Below, in pieces: positions 1-8,004 of a stretch of DNA of 17,764 nucleotides (position 1 is the stretch's first letter; the number at the start of each line of letters is the position of its first letter). Under the pieces are notes generated by a model. The model did no database searches, was not told the DNA's origin, and saw nothing but the letters and a program-made list of their open reading frames with translations. The translations under genes and the position numbers were made by a program. Source of the stretch: Candidatus Cloacimonadota bacterium (GTDB lineage Bacteria; Cloacimonadota; Cloacimonadia; Cloacimonadales; JAOZMQ01); NCBI GenBank assembly GCA_029934195.1, contig JAOZMQ010000017.1:1-17764 (forward strand). The letters run 5' to 3'.

Positions 1-157
1 ATTCAACCATTTCTTCAACTGATGTATTTGGTTCAAAAGTTATTTCTTCAATTTCTGCTGTATCAAATCCTATAGTTTCTCTATTATTGAAATGAACCGT
101 CATTGTTTCAGCTATTAACAACGAATTCATCAAAACAACAAGAAGAATTATTCCCAA
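1..157 (-). CDS. Partial secreted-protein gene, N-terminal part only
   Basis: An open frame runs off the left edge on the minus strand. It reads a hydrophobic stretch (GIILLVVLMNSLLIA) and then a segment containing TMTVHFNNRETIGF and IEEITFEP. The first part looks like the core of a Sec signal peptide. The second resembles the start of secreted FCB-group proteins, in which a phrase of the type VHLKDG...IEKITF follows the signal. The start is unclear. A TTG at 157 keeps the hydrophobic core but has no Shine-Dalgarno and no basic n-region; the first ATG (130) would remove most of the core. The frame is closed by TGA at 170-172, and an ATG at 186-184 lies in another frame, so a frameshift is possible. 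Only about 52 codons are visible and the function is unknown. Confidence 0.4.
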   Translation of the reverse strand, partial: MGIILLVVLMNSLLIAETMTVHFNNRETIGFDTAEIEEITFEPNTSVEEMVE

Positions 158-255
158 TTTTAACTTTTGTCAGCTATTAAAAACATCTTATAAAAATTCA
201 AGAGTTATTAAAAGGTCAAAAAAGTAAATATGTATAAATCAGCAGAAGAACTTTA

Positions 256-951
256 TTATTTGTTATCTAAAAGTTCAATACTCTGATCTCTATTAATTTC
301 ACATTGCAAACAATTATTAATCATTAGTAAATAATTTGTAAAAATCATCGGAGCAGTTAAATTATACATTGCTCCAAGAGAGTCAAAACGAACACTAATT
401 GTATGAATAATTCCGAGATTTTGTCCCCAAATAATTAATAACAATTGTTTTGGAGAAATATCAGTACAAATTGATTTATCTTGAATCCCACACTCAATTG
501 CTTTTAAAAGTAAACCAAGATTTTTTTTATGCATTTCTTGGGCTTTATAAGCAAACTCTTCTGACTCTTGAGGTTCTTTTGTTCCAGAGCAATAAAAATG
601 TTTTAGGTCGAAACTGATTATTCTTTCAAATGACTTTCTGCTATCCATAAAATATTGAAAAAAAGTTTTACTTATTCCAATTACATTTTTATGTCCGCTT
701 AATGAGTCGGAATAAACCTTATTTAACCGAATATTTAGTTCATTTAATGCTATTAAGGTTACTGCAAAGAAAATTTCATTTTTATCTTTAAAATATAAGT
801 ATAGATTTCTTTTCGTATAGCCCGCTTTTTTTGCAATCATATCCATTGTTGCTCCATCATATCCATAATCATCAAATATTTCCTTAGCAAATTCAATAAT
901 ACGATTTTGTCTAGAATTTTTCTCCCATTCTTTTCTTTCAATTGCTTTCAT
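256..951 (-). CDS. TetR/AcrR-family transcriptional regulator
   Basis: This is a 231-residue one-component regulator. Residues 16-62 form the TetR DNA-binding domain: a first helix (RIIEFAKEIFDDYGYDGATM), then the helix-turn-helix around MIAKKAGYTKRNLYLYFKDKNEIF, whose Y-x-Y-F-K-D-K-x-E signature is typical of the family. The remaining 160 or so residues are the helical ligand-binding and dimerisation part, which is too divergent to name a ligand. It is transcribed away from the sulfur operon, with about 250 bp of shared control region between them. Such regulators usually repress themselves and the divergent operon, so control of the operon by a sulfur or redox signal is a reasonable inference but is not shown by the sequence. 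The Shine-Dalgarno upstream of the ATG at 951 is weak. Confidence 0.9.
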   Translation of the reverse strand: MKAIERKEWEKNSRQNRIIEFAKEIFDDYGYDGATMDMIAKKAGYTKRNLYLYFKDKNEIFFAVTLIALNELNIRLNKVYSDSLSGHKNVIGISKTFFQYFMDSRKSFERIISFDLKHFYCSGTKEPQESEEFAYKAQEMHKKNLGLLLKAIECGIQDKSICTDISPKQLLLIIWGQNLGIIHTISVRFDSLGAMYNLTAPMIFTNYLLMINNCLQCEINRDQSIELLDNK

Positions 952-1140
952 AAGTTTACTCTTTAAAATTTTTGATTATAATTTCTTTATTTTATGGTAA
1001 TTGTCAAGAAAGTTTTGAATTTATTGGCTTTAATTTTTATTATTAATCTCGAAATTCTTTATTCAAGAGTATTTGATTGCTATGGAAAGAATAAAATTTC
1101 CTTACATTGTATAAAATTACATTAAGGTGAAAAATAATAC

Positions 1141-1160
1141 TTGACATTACTAAGTGACAA
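1141..1160. promoter_or_regulatory. Candidate operator dyad in the divergent control region
   Basis: The 20 bp at 1141-1160 form an imperfect dyad: outer arms TTG-CA and TG-CAA are exact inverted matches around an AT-rich centre. The left arm is also a perfect -35 hexamer (TTGACA) pointing into the operon, but no convincing -10 lies 16-18 bp downstream. A related sequence, CTTGACAATTAC, lies in the opposite orientation at 1008-997, near the TetR gene. Operator and -35 readings are both possible. The rest of 952-1203 is AT-rich with no further clear signal. Confidence 0.3.
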
Positions 1161-1193
1161 AATTTAGGTGAAATCATATCAAAGAAAGACAAA

Positions 1194-1198
1194 AGGAG
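1194..1198 (+). promoter_or_regulatory. Shine-Dalgarno that sets the dsrE-like start at 1204
   Basis: AGGAG lies 5 nt before the ATG at 1204. The longer frame from a GTG at 1168 would place this site inside coding sequence and adds 12 residues that do not resemble a DsrE N-terminus. Confidence 0.75.
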
Positions 1199-1203
1199 TG
1201 AAA

Positions 1204-1563
1204 ATGGGAAAAGTTTCAATTACTATCAATGGATCAGATGCTAAAAATATCTATCCAGCTGTTACTATTGGTGTATCAGCAGCAGCAAGTGGTGATGAAG
1301 TTATATTCTTTATTTTACCATCAGCATTACCAGCTTTTGTAAAAGGTCAAATAAAAAAACTAAGCGAAGAAACAAAAAATCTACCTGATTTGATGGAAAT
1401 GATGGATGGATTAGTGATGCTCGAAGCTCAGTTTCTTGTATGTGAATTAGGCTTTGAAGTTCATGGACTTAAAGAAGAAGATCTTATGGAAGGTATGGAA
1501 GTTGTTGGAGCAACGACTTTTGTTGTCAGAGCCGGTGGTTCAGATCTTACATTTTCATTCTAA
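1204..1563 (+). CDS. DsrE-family sulfur carrier protein (DsrE2/DsrE3-like)
   Basis: The 119-residue protein starts MGKVSITINGSDAKN and has the layout of DsrE/DsrF/DrsH-like proteins: a first beta strand, a long region that handles a whole pool of residues (SAAASGDEVIFFILP), then LPDLMEMMDGLVMLEAQFLVCELGFEVHG. Cys80 is the only cysteine and sits where the persulfide-carrying cysteine of DsrE2/DsrE3-type proteins lies. Family members accept sulfane sulfur from TusA or rhodanese and hand it on in the cytoplasm. No membrane segment is present. It is the first gene of the long plus-strand operon, 15 bp before tusA, which is the usual partnership. The exact subtype is uncertain, but the family assignment is firm. 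Confidence 0.85.
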   Translation: MGKVSITINGSDAKNIYPAVTIGVSAAASGDEVIFFILPSALPAFVKGQIKKLSEETKNLPDLMEMMDGLVMLEAQFLVCELGFEVHGLKEEDLMEGMEVVGATTFVVRAGGSDLTFSF

Positions 1564-1578
1564 AAAACAGGAGAAATT

Positions 1579-1803
1579 ATGGCAGTAAAAACATTAGACA
1601 CAAAAGGTTTAAAATGTCCACAACCAATTTTGAAAGTTGTTGTTATGGTACCACAAATGAAAGAAGGGGATATCTTGGAAGTAGTTGCAGATTGTCCTTC
1701 ATTTCCAACAGATATCAAAGCTTGGTGCGATAAAAAAGGGAAAACTCTATTATTCTGTATGGATGATGGAACAGGAACACACTCAGCACAAATTCAGTTT
1801 TAA
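1579..1803 (+). CDS. tusA: TusA sulfur-carrier protein (first copy)
   Basis: This 74-residue protein is a complete TusA/SirA-like domain. The signature L-D-T-K-G-L-K-C-P-Q-P-I-L-K places the persulfide-carrying Cys13 in the CPxP motif. The second half carries the usual D-I-K-A-W-C pattern. TusA proteins relay sulfur as a persulfide between sulfurtransferases, DsrE-type proteins and Hdr-like or Dsr enzymes. A Shine-Dalgarno (AGGAG, 1569-1573) lies 5 nt before the ATG. Two further cysteines (Cys39 and Cys49) and Cys60 are present. A second TusA lies at 15219, so the operon encodes two carriers, perhaps one for each side of the relay. Confidence 0.95.
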   Translation: MAVKTLDTKGLKCPQPILKVVVMVPQMKEGDILEVVADCPSFPTDIKAWCDKKGKTLLFCMDDGTGTHSAQIQF

Positions 1804-1813
1804 TTTACTAAAC

Positions 1814-1839
1814 AGGGTGTGATTGAAAAATCATACCCT
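1814..1839 (+). terminator. Intra-operon hairpin between tusA and the first mvhD
   Basis: A 10-bp stem with one G-U pair (AGGGTGTGAT against ATCATACCCT) closes a 6-nt loop. It is the strongest hairpin between genes in the window. The following ATCTTTAGC has no good U-tract, so it may be a leaky terminator, an attenuator or an mRNA processing or protection site that sets dsrE-tusA expression above the rest of the operon. Confidence 0.45.
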
Positions 1840-1869
1840 ATCTTTAGCATTATAATAAGGAATAAATAA

Positions 1870-2298
1870 ATGTGTAATAAAAAATTCAAACCGCAAATAG
1901 TCGGTTTTTTATGCAACTGGTGTACTTATGCAGCAGCTGATTTAGCCGGAGCAACAAAACAGGAAATCACTCCCTCATTAAATGTTGTTCGTGTTATGTG
2001 TACTAGTCGAATTGATCATAACTTATTACTGAATACATTTTTCAGTGGTTCTGATGGCATTTTGGTTGCCGGCTGACATCCGGGTGATTGTCATTACCAG
2101 GTTGGTAATTATTATGCTCGAAGACGTTTTGCTCTGCTCAAAAAGGTAATGGAAACTTTGAATATTGATCCAGAAAGGCTTCAACTCTCATGGGTGTCTG
2201 CTTCAGAAGGGAAAAAATATACTCAAATTGTAAATGAATTTGCTCAAAAAATTGAAAAACTCGGTCCAAACCCTTTAAATCATAATGCAAAATTTTAA
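1870..2298 (+). CDS. mvhD: MvhD-type electron-transfer subunit, selenoprotein (copy 1)
   Basis: The gene is a full-length 142-residue MvhD/FlpD/FloxD family protein if the UGA at 2074-2076 is read as selenocysteine (residue 69). MvhD proteins pass electrons through a [2Fe-2S] cluster to HdrA. Visible family marks are FLCNWCTYAAADLAG (Cys15, Cys18), RVMCTSRID (Cys44) and DGILVAG-U-HPGDCHY (Sec69, Cys74). After the UGA the frame stays open for 73 codons and keeps conserved sequence (QVGNYYARRR, LSWVSASEGKK, EKLGPNP) down to TAA at 2296-2298. Family members with cysteine have G-C-H-P-G-D-C-H-Y at this place. AAGGAA at 1857-1862 is the ribosome binding site. It is followed 21 bp later by a flavoprotein gene. 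A nonsense mutation is unlikely because two paralogues share the same UGA and each has a SECIS-like hairpin. Confidence 0.93.
2093..2109 (+). promoter_or_regulatory. SECIS-like hairpin of mvhD copy 1
   Basis: ATTACCA and TGGTAAT form a perfect 7-bp stem around a GGT loop. It begins 16 nt after the UGA. Bacterial SECIS elements lie in this position inside the coding region and have a short loop containing G near its start, which SelB recognises. The same structure follows the UGA in both other mvhD copies. Confidence 0.85.
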
Positions 2299-2319
2299 AT
2301 ATTATCACAAGGAATATTA

Positions 2320-3606
2320 ATGAATACTAGTAATAATGTTCTTATTATTGGGTCTGGGATAAGCGGGATGGAAGCCAGCTTGATGCTAAGTAAAGCTGGT
2401 AAAAAAGTATATCTCGTTGAAAGACTGCCATTGATTGGAGGGAATACTATAAAGAGTGGTGAATCATATCCGAATATGGATTGTTCAACATGTCTTGTTT
2501 CTCCAATTCAACAGGAAATTTTACAGGATGAAAACATCGAAGTATTAACAATTAGTACAGTTGTTGGATTATCTGGAAAACCTGGGAATTTCCAAGTAAA
2601 AATACATAAAAAAGCAAGGTATATTGATATGGTAGAGTGCCTTGGCTGTGGAATGTGTTACCCCGTATGCCCTATCGAAACAGACAATAATTGGGAAGAA
2701 AATCTTGTAAAAATGAAAGCAGTTTACGTGCCATGTGCCGGGGCATTGCCCAATGTACCTGTTATAGACAAAGATCTTTGTTTAAGATTAAATGGTGGCG
2801 ACTGTAATTTATGTGTAGAAGCGTGTATGTTTGATGCGATTGATTTCTCGGACAAAGATAAAACTCTTGAAGTAGAAGTTGGTGCAGTAATTGTTGCTAC
2901 AGGTTACGATACAGCGAAGAACATAAATCTTTCCAGATTTGGATATGGTAAATTAGATAATATCCATACTTCAATGGAATTTGAAAGATTATGTGCTCCT
3001 AATGGTCCTTACGAGGGAAACCTTGTTTTAAAAAACACAGATAAAAAACCATCTTCGGTAGTTTTTATTCATTGTGTTGGAAGGGAAACCTCAGGCTATT
3101 GCTCAAGCGTGTGTTGTATGTACTCATTTAAACATGCTCATTTTGTTAAACTTAAAAAATCCGATGCAAAAGTTTATAATTTATACCATGATATTTGTCT
3201 TCCAGACAAGTCATATCAAAAATTTTATTTAGAGACAAAAAAGAATATCTCAAATTTTATTTTCTATTCAAACATTAATCAGATTGAAGTTAAAGAAGAC
3301 AACGGTAACTTGATTGTTCAATACCCTGATAATAAAGGTGAAAGTGCTATTATAAAAGCTGATATGGTAGTTCTAACAGTTCCAGTTGTTCCCTCTAACG
3401 GATTAGTAGAATTAGCGGAAGTATTGGACATTGAGCTTGATCGGTTTGGATATATTGCTACAGAAACGAGTCAAATAGGATCAATAAAAACTTCTAGGCA
3501 TGGTGTTTTTGTTGCAGGTTGCTCAGAGGGACCAAAAGACATTCAATCCGCAGTAATTCAAGCTGAAGCTACAGTTGCAAATACAATTTCGTTATTAAAT
3601 CAATAA
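2320..3606 (+). CDS. QmoA/HdrA-like FAD and iron-sulfur protein (block I)
   Basis: The 428-residue flavoprotein starts with an FAD-binding GSGISG loop (11-16) and YLVERLPLIGGN. Then come MDCSTCLVSP (54-62) and a two-cluster ferredoxin insertion: Cys107, 110, 113, 117 and Cys154, 162, 165, 169. A CSSVCC motif (261-266) follows, and the C-terminal half of the FAD fold ends with GVFVAGCSEGPKDIQ. This is the layout of the QmoA-like half of HdrA proteins. It matches residues 1-440 of the fused HdrA at 8005, making the two paralogues. Family members exchange electrons with MvhD/HdrC partners and can take part in flavin-based bifurcation. It lacks the C-terminal ferredoxin domain and the HdrA N-terminal CxCG domain, which are supplied by the next gene. 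A start at ATG 2320 is supported by AAGGA at 2309-2313. Confidence 0.88.
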   Translation: MNTSNNVLIIGSGISGMEASLMLSKAGKKVYLVERLPLIGGNTIKSGESYPNMDCSTCLVSPIQQEILQDENIEVLTISTVVGLSGKPGNFQVKIHKKARYIDMVECLGCGMCYPVCPIETDNNWEENLVKMKAVYVPCAGALPNVPVIDKDLCLRLNGGDCNLCVEACMFDAIDFSDKDKTLEVEVGAVIVATGYDTAKNINLSRFGYGKLDNIHTSMEFERLCAPNGPYEGNLVLKNTDKKPSSVVFIHCVGRETSGYCSSVCCMYSFKHAHFVKLKKSDAKVYNLYHDICLPDKSYQKFYLETKKNISNFIFYSNINQIEVKEDNGNLIVQYPDNKGESAIIKADMVVLTVPVVPSNGLVELAEVLDIELDRFGYIATETSQIGSIKTSRHGVFVAGCSEGPKDIQSAVIQAEATVANTISLLNQ

Positions 3607-3616
3607 AGGAAGAAAA

Positions 3617-5323
3617 ATGAGTGAAAAAATCGGAATATATGTTTGTGAATGCGGACCAAATATAGCGAGCAGAGTTGATGTTGACAGAGTAGTTGAAGAG
3701 ATAGAAAAATTAGAGGATTTTAAAGATAAAGAGCTTGTTGTAAAGAAGCATAAGTTGTTATGCTCTGTAGAAGGGAAAAAATTTCTCGAAAATGAGATTA
3801 ATGAAAATGAATTAACTCATCTGATTTGTGCCGCATGTTCTCCAACTGATCACGATAGTACCTTTATTGGTGTCTGTAAAAAGACGAATTTGAATCCATA
3901 TATGTACAAGATTGTTAATATCAGAGAGCAATGTGCTTGGATCATTTCAGATAAAGAACGAGCTACAGATAAAGCCATTCGTTATATACATTCTGGAATG
4001 AGTAGAGTTTTATATCAAGAACCTTTATATGAAAAGCAATTGGATATTAATCCAGATGTGTTGATTGTTGGTGCTGGAATTGCTGGTATCGAAGCAGCTC
4101 TAACACTTGCCGGAAAAGATAGAAAAGTTTTTCTTATTGAAAAAACTTCTGAAATTGGTGGTAAATCAAAGAAACTTCATGAATTACTGCAAAGACAAGG
4201 AGTTACTCCAGCTAACCTTAAAAGAAAAATATCCAAAGTAAAAAGTAATCAGAATATTTATTCATATACAGACACAGTTCTCGAAAATGTTATTGGATTT
4301 TTAGGAAATTTTGAGGTAACACTCAAGAATACTAAAAGTAAAGAGCAAACTGAAATTCTATCCGGAGCGGTAGTTTTGGCAAATGGATATGAACTTTTTG
4401 ATAGTAAGAGCCTTGAAAATTTCAATTACTCAAACTCCGATAATGTTTTTACAGCCGAAGAGGCAGAGAAAATGTTCAAAGAAGATTCAAAACTTACTAT
4501 GAGAAATGGTAAAGAGCCTTCGTCTGTAGCATTAATTCATTGTGTTGGCAGAAAAGAAGTAGGGTATTGTTCAAAAATTTGTTGCAGTTATTTACAAAAA
4601 ATAGCTCACAGTATTTATGATCATTCTCCCAAAACTGAAATCTTAGATTTTTACAAAGACATGTGTCTGCCTAATAAAGAGGATGATCATTTTTATAAAA
4701 CACTTAAAAGAAAAAGTATAGATTTTATAAGATTTGAAGATATTAGCTTGAAAGGTAATAGTATTAACTATACTGAAAAATCAGGTTTAAAAAAAACAAC
4801 TTCTGTTGATATGGTTATTTTAGCCCCAGCTATGATTCCAGCTCAAAGTACCAATACTTTAAAAAAAATGTTGAATTTGGAATTACATGAAACCGGATAT
4901 TTTCAAGAACCACATGTGAAAATTAATCCTGTTGCAACCAATACAGATGGTATCTTTATCGCCGGTGCTAACAGAAGTCCTTGTGGAATCTCAGAAGCAA
5001 TAATTCAAGCACAAGCGGTTGCGGGAAAAATCAGTACTCAATTAATTCCAGGAGAAAAAATCATTCCTGAAGTTAAAGTATCCGAGATTCTGGAAGCATA
5101 TTGTACCGGTTGTAAAAGTTGTCTTGATGTATGTAAATACGGTGCTATCTATTTTGATGAAAGACGTGCAATCTCCATTGTTAATGAAGCTATTTGTCGA
5201 GGTTGTGGAAATTGCGTTGGTGCTTGTCCATCAGGTTCTATTAGGACTAAACATTTTACTAATTCGCAATTATATCAAGAAGTTAAGGAAGCTCTAAGAC
5301 AAGGAGAACAAATAAATGATTGA
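3617..5323 (+). CDS. HdrA/QmoB-like FAD and iron-sulfur protein (block I)
   Basis: This 568-residue protein has the classic HdrA order. The N-terminal domain contains GIYVCECGPNIA (6-17), LLCSVEGKKF (48-55), ICAACSPTDHD and NIREQCAW. An FAD loop GAGIAG (152-157) and a CSKICC motif (318-323) follow. The C-terminal domain holds two [4Fe-4S] ferredoxin motifs: Cys496, 499, 502, 506 and Cys527, 530, 533, 537. HdrA is the flavin-bearing core of heterodisulfide-reductase-type complexes and can split electrons between a low- and a high-potential acceptor. It is shorter than many stand-alone HdrA proteins because the two-cluster insertion of the FAD domain is in the preceding gene, 10 bp upstream. 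The end overlaps the next start by 8 bp. It is paralogous to residues 449-1013 of the fused HdrA at 8005. Confidence 0.9.
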   Translation: MSEKIGIYVCECGPNIASRVDVDRVVEEIEKLEDFKDKELVVKKHKLLCSVEGKKFLENEINENELTHLICAACSPTDHDSTFIGVCKKTNLNPYMYKIVNIREQCAWIISDKERATDKAIRYIHSGMSRVLYQEPLYEKQLDINPDVLIVGAGIAGIEAALTLAGKDRKVFLIEKTSEIGGKSKKLHELLQRQGVTPANLKRKISKVKSNQNIYSYTDTVLENVIGFLGNFEVTLKNTKSKEQTEILSGAVVLANGYELFDSKSLENFNYSNSDNVFTAEEAEKMFKEDSKLTMRNGKEPSSVALIHCVGRKEVGYCSKICCSYLQKIAHSIYDHSPKTEILDFYKDMCLPNKEDDHFYKTLKRKSIDFIRFEDISLKGNSINYTEKSGLKKTTSVDMVILAPAMIPAQSTNTLKKMLNLELHETGYFQEPHVKINPVATNTDGIFIAGANRSPCGISEAIIQAQAVAGKISTQLIPGEKIIPEVKVSEILEAYCTGCKSCLDVCKYGAIYFDERRAISIVNEAICRGCGNCVGACPSGSIRTKHFTNSQLYQEVKEALRQGEQIND

Positions 5324-6470
5324 TAAATCCATAAAAAGACATAAACTTAAATCGTTGATTGATAAAAAGGAAACTATTAAATCCTTTATAGTATCTTTGA
5401 TTGATTCTGCTATTATTGATGCAGTGTTGTTACCTATAAAAGTTCCTTCAGGAGATTCTTTTGCTTGGATTCTTATTAAGGATAAAAAGATTCTCAATAA
5501 CGCAGAAGTAATTGCACCAATTATGCCAATAAATGTAGCTAATGCATTAAAACAATACACTCGAAAAGGTAAAGGTAATCTTAAAATTGCTGTTCTATTA
5601 CGACCATGTGAAGTCCGTGCTACAATTGAACTTATTAAACTAAATCAAATAAATTCAGAAAATGTAATTTTGATGAGTTATGATTGTATTGGTGCAATTC
5701 CTATGAAGGATTATATTGCAGATCCCGTTAATGGTGATTCAACTTTTAATAATGCACTAAATCAAATAGAATGGAATTCCTCAAAGATGAAAGAAGTTTG
5801 TCATATTTGCGAGGATTTTAGCAATACTACTTCAGACTTGCATTTTGCTTTTGATTCTAAAGAAGTAATTGCTTTGGCAAATTCTAAAAAGGGTGAAAAA
5901 GTTTTAGAAAATTTTAATGAAAATGATAATTATAATTTAGAGAAATGGCAAAAAGAAATTACAAAAATTTCACAAGAGAGAGCAAAAAAGAAAGAAGATT
6001 CCTTTGAAATTTCAAAAAAAATGTTAGATGGCTTAGATGCTATTCATGCTACTTTTGCCAATTGTATTGGTTGCCATAATTGTGGAAGTGTTTGCCCTAT
6101 TTGCTATTGCAGACAATGTTATTTTGATTCATCTACTTCAAAACCAAATTCAGATATTATTATTGGTAGAGCGGAAAGTAGAGGTGGTATTTCTTTACCT
6201 TTGGATAAAATAATGTATCATACCGGCAGAATGGCTCATATGTCATTATCTTGTGTGTCTTGTGGTGTTTGTAGTGATGCTTGTCCTGTAAATATTCCTG
6301 TTGCAAAACTATTTAGTTATGTTGCAACTCAAACTCAGAAAGCATTTGAATATTCATCTGGAGAAAGTTTAGGAGATACTCTTCCAATGAAAGAATATAA
6401 ATTAGATGAAATGGGCGAGTTAGCAAAATTGGTGAAAAGTGCAGAAACTTTGGAGAGTGAAAATGAATAA
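5316..6470 (+). CDS. FrhB/FdhB-like iron-sulfur electron-transfer protein 1
   Basis: The 384-residue protein begins with an FrhB/FdhB-like region (VIAPIMPINVANAL; LLRPCEVRATIEL with Cys98; MSYDCIGAIP with Cys124), then CHIC (162-165). The C-terminal dicluster ferredoxin region reads CIGCHNCGSVCPICYCRQC (250-268) and CVSCGVCSDACP (313-324). FrhB/FdhB proteins link a flavin to iron-sulfur clusters; in methanogens the partner is F420, but bacterial relatives in Hdr operons probably use NAD(P)H, ferredoxin or a partner subunit. The start at ATG 5316, with AAGGAG at 5301-5306, overlaps the previous gene by 8 bp, suggesting coupled translation and a shared complex. It is closely related in layout to the next gene; every one of their 15 main cysteines can be matched. 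Confidence 0.85.
   Translation: MIDKSIKRHKLKSLIDKKETIKSFIVSLIDSAIIDAVLLPIKVPSGDSFAWILIKDKKILNNAEVIAPIMPINVANALKQYTRKGKGNLKIAVLLRPCEVRATIELIKLNQINSENVILMSYDCIGAIPMKDYIADPVNGDSTFNNALNQIEWNSSKMKEVCHICEDFSNTTSDLHFAFDSKEVIALANSKKGEKVLENFNENDNYNLEKWQKEITKISQERAKKKEDSFEISKKMLDGLDAIHATFANCIGCHNCGSVCPICYCRQCYFDSSTSKPNSDIIIGRAESRGGISLPLDKIMYHTGRMAHMSLSCVSCGVCSDACPVNIPVAKLFSYVATQTQKAFEYSSGESLGDTLPMKEYKLDEMGELAKLVKSAETLESENE
6452..6455 (+). promoter_or_regulatory. Shine-Dalgarno that sets the second FrhB-like start at 6463
   Basis: GGAG lies 7 nt before the ATG at 6463, which overlaps the upstream stop by 8 bp. A longer frame from GTG 6439 would add eight residues with no matching ribosome binding site. 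Confidence 0.7.
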
Positions 6471-7551
6471 AGTATTATACATCGAAGAAAATCGAAGTAA
6501 AGCTATTATTAGTTTTTTGAAACCTTTATTAGAAGAAAAAAAAATTAGTGCTGTTTTTTCACTCAGAAATATTGAAAACGTAAGAGATTATGGTCTTATT
6601 ACAGATCCGGAAAAATTAGATTATCTTGATCCGTTTTATCCTTTAATGCCTTTGAATGCAGGGCAAATTATAGGAAGATTTACTCCAATGAAAAAGCCCA
6701 TTGCGGCTATTTTGAAACCTTGTGAATTTAGAGCATTTATCGAACTTGTAAAACGTGAACAAGGCTCATTGGATAATTTCCTGCTAATCACTTATACTTG
6801 TGGTGGAGTTTTCCCTTTGATGAGTAATATAAGTGACGATATTGATAAGAATTTAGAGAACTACAATAAAGCAAATTTAGAATTAAAGAACAATGAACTA
6901 ATTAGAGAAACTTGTAAGTCTTGTACAAATTTTGCTCCTGAAAATTCAGATGTTTTAATCTCTCTTCTCGGAGAAGATGATAAGGGAACAACTTTTTATC
7001 TTAACACAGAGAAAGGGGAACAATTTTCAGGACATTTAGAAAAATCTATCAAAGACGGAGATTTTAACAAAACCAAGCTTGATTCCTTACTTGCTGAAAG
7101 AAAAAAAGAAGAAGAAAAACAGTTTGCGTTAATTAATACAGAAGAAACCGGATTAGACGGATTGATCAATATTTTCGGGAAATGTATTGGATGTAAAGGT
7201 TGCAATACAGTTTGTCCAATATGCTATTGTACTCTTTGTGATTTTAGTTCAAACAATTATGAATACAATACTGAAATACTTGAAAAAGAATTATTGCAAA
7301 AAGGGGCAATTAGATTACCTCCGGATACTCTTTTCTTTCATATTGGAAGACTATCACACATGAGTTTTTCTTGTGTTGGTTGTGGTCAATGTACAGATGT
7401 ATGTCCAACAGGTATTCCGGTAGCAACAATATTCAAAAGAACTGGAAAACAAACAGCAGATTTATTCAAATTTGAACCTGGTAGAGATGTTAAAGAACTT
7501 ATACCGGTAATGATTTTTAAAGAAGAAGAATTTCCAGAAAGTGGAGAGTAA
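6463..7551 (+). CDS. FrhB/FdhB-like iron-sulfur electron-transfer protein 2
   Basis: The 362-residue protein repeats the plan of its neighbour: FYPLMPLNAGQIIGRF, ILKPCEFRAFIEL (Cys87), ITYTCGGVFP (Cys113) and CKSC (151-154). Then come CIGCKGCNTVCPICYCTLC (241-259) and CVGCGQCTDVCP (304-315). The cysteine spacing equals that of the first copy, which suggests tandem duplication followed by divergence of the rest. The pair may form a heterodimer serving two electron routes. F420 use is not implied, because nothing else in the window indicates F420. The gene ends only 2 bp before the start of the second mvhD. Confidence 0.85.
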   Translation: MNKVLYIEENRSKAIISFLKPLLEEKKISAVFSLRNIENVRDYGLITDPEKLDYLDPFYPLMPLNAGQIIGRFTPMKKPIAAILKPCEFRAFIELVKREQGSLDNFLLITYTCGGVFPLMSNISDDIDKNLENYNKANLELKNNELIRETCKSCTNFAPENSDVLISLLGEDDKGTTFYLNTEKGEQFSGHLEKSIKDGDFNKTKLDSLLAERKKEEEKQFALINTEETGLDGLINIFGKCIGCKGCNTVCPICYCTLCDFSSNNYEYNTEILEKELLQKGAIRLPPDTLFFHIGRLSHMSFSCVGCGQCTDVCPTGIPVATIFKRTGKQTADLFKFEPGRDVKELIPVMIFKEEEFPESGE

Positions 7552-7553
7552 AA

Positions 7554-7979
7554 ATGGAAAAAGAATTTTCACCCAAAATCCTTAGTTTTTTATGCAAATG
7601 GTGTTCTTATACCGGTGCTGATTTAGCAGGGATTAATAGATTACAATATCCTACATCAATTTTACCTATTAAGGTAATGTGTTCAAGTCGAGTGGATCCT
7701 GTTTTTCTAATTAAAGGATATTTTCGTGGAGCAGACGGGATTTTGGTCGGTGGCTGACATCCTGGAGATTGTCATTACCAGGTTGGTAATTATCATACAA
7801 GAAGAAGAATGGCGATATTGCAGGAAATTTTTAAAAGTGTTGGATTAGAAAATGATAGGTTCAAGCTAACTTGGATTTCAGCTTCTGATGGACAGAAATT
7901 TGCCAGAGTTGGAAGAGAATTTCATGCAGATGTAATCACTAAAGGCGAAAACCCTTCAAAATTTAATATATTTTTGTAG
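7554..7979 (+). CDS. mvhD: MvhD-type electron-transfer subunit, selenoprotein (copy 2)
   Basis: Reading the UGA at 7755-7757 as selenocysteine (residue 68) gives a complete 141-residue MvhD family protein. Marks are FLCKWCSYTGADLAG (Cys14, Cys17), VMCSSRVDP (Cys43) and DGILVGG-U-HPGDCHY (Sec68, Cys73). The 73 codons after UGA carry family sequence (QVGNYHTRRR, LTWISASDGQKF) and end at TAG 7977-7979. Of the three copies its first half is closest to the usual MvhD consensus. GGAGAG at 7543-7548 is the ribosome binding site. It lies just ahead of the fused HdrA gene, its likely electron acceptor. Stopping at the UGA would leave an unlikely 67-residue fragment without the second half of the cluster-binding region. 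Confidence 0.93.
7774..7790 (+). promoter_or_regulatory. SECIS-like hairpin of mvhD copy 2
   Basis: The stem and loop are identical to those of copy 1: a 7-bp stem ATTACCA/TGGTAAT with a GGT loop, 16 nt after the UGA. The bases between UGA and stem differ at two places, so conservation is concentrated in the stem-loop. Confidence 0.85.
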
Positions 7980-8004
7980 TCATTTTAAAAACTAAGGAAA
8001 AAAT

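Noticed and set aside
1168..1203. Longer N-terminus of the DsrE-like protein from GTG 1168
   Set aside because: The AGGAG site at 1194-1198 fits the ATG at 1204 and the added residues are unlike the family.
1870..2076. The mvhD genes as pseudogenes or short 66-68-residue proteins
   Set aside because: All three have the UGA at the same residue, conserved sequence continues after it in frame, and a SECIS-like stem follows at the same distance.
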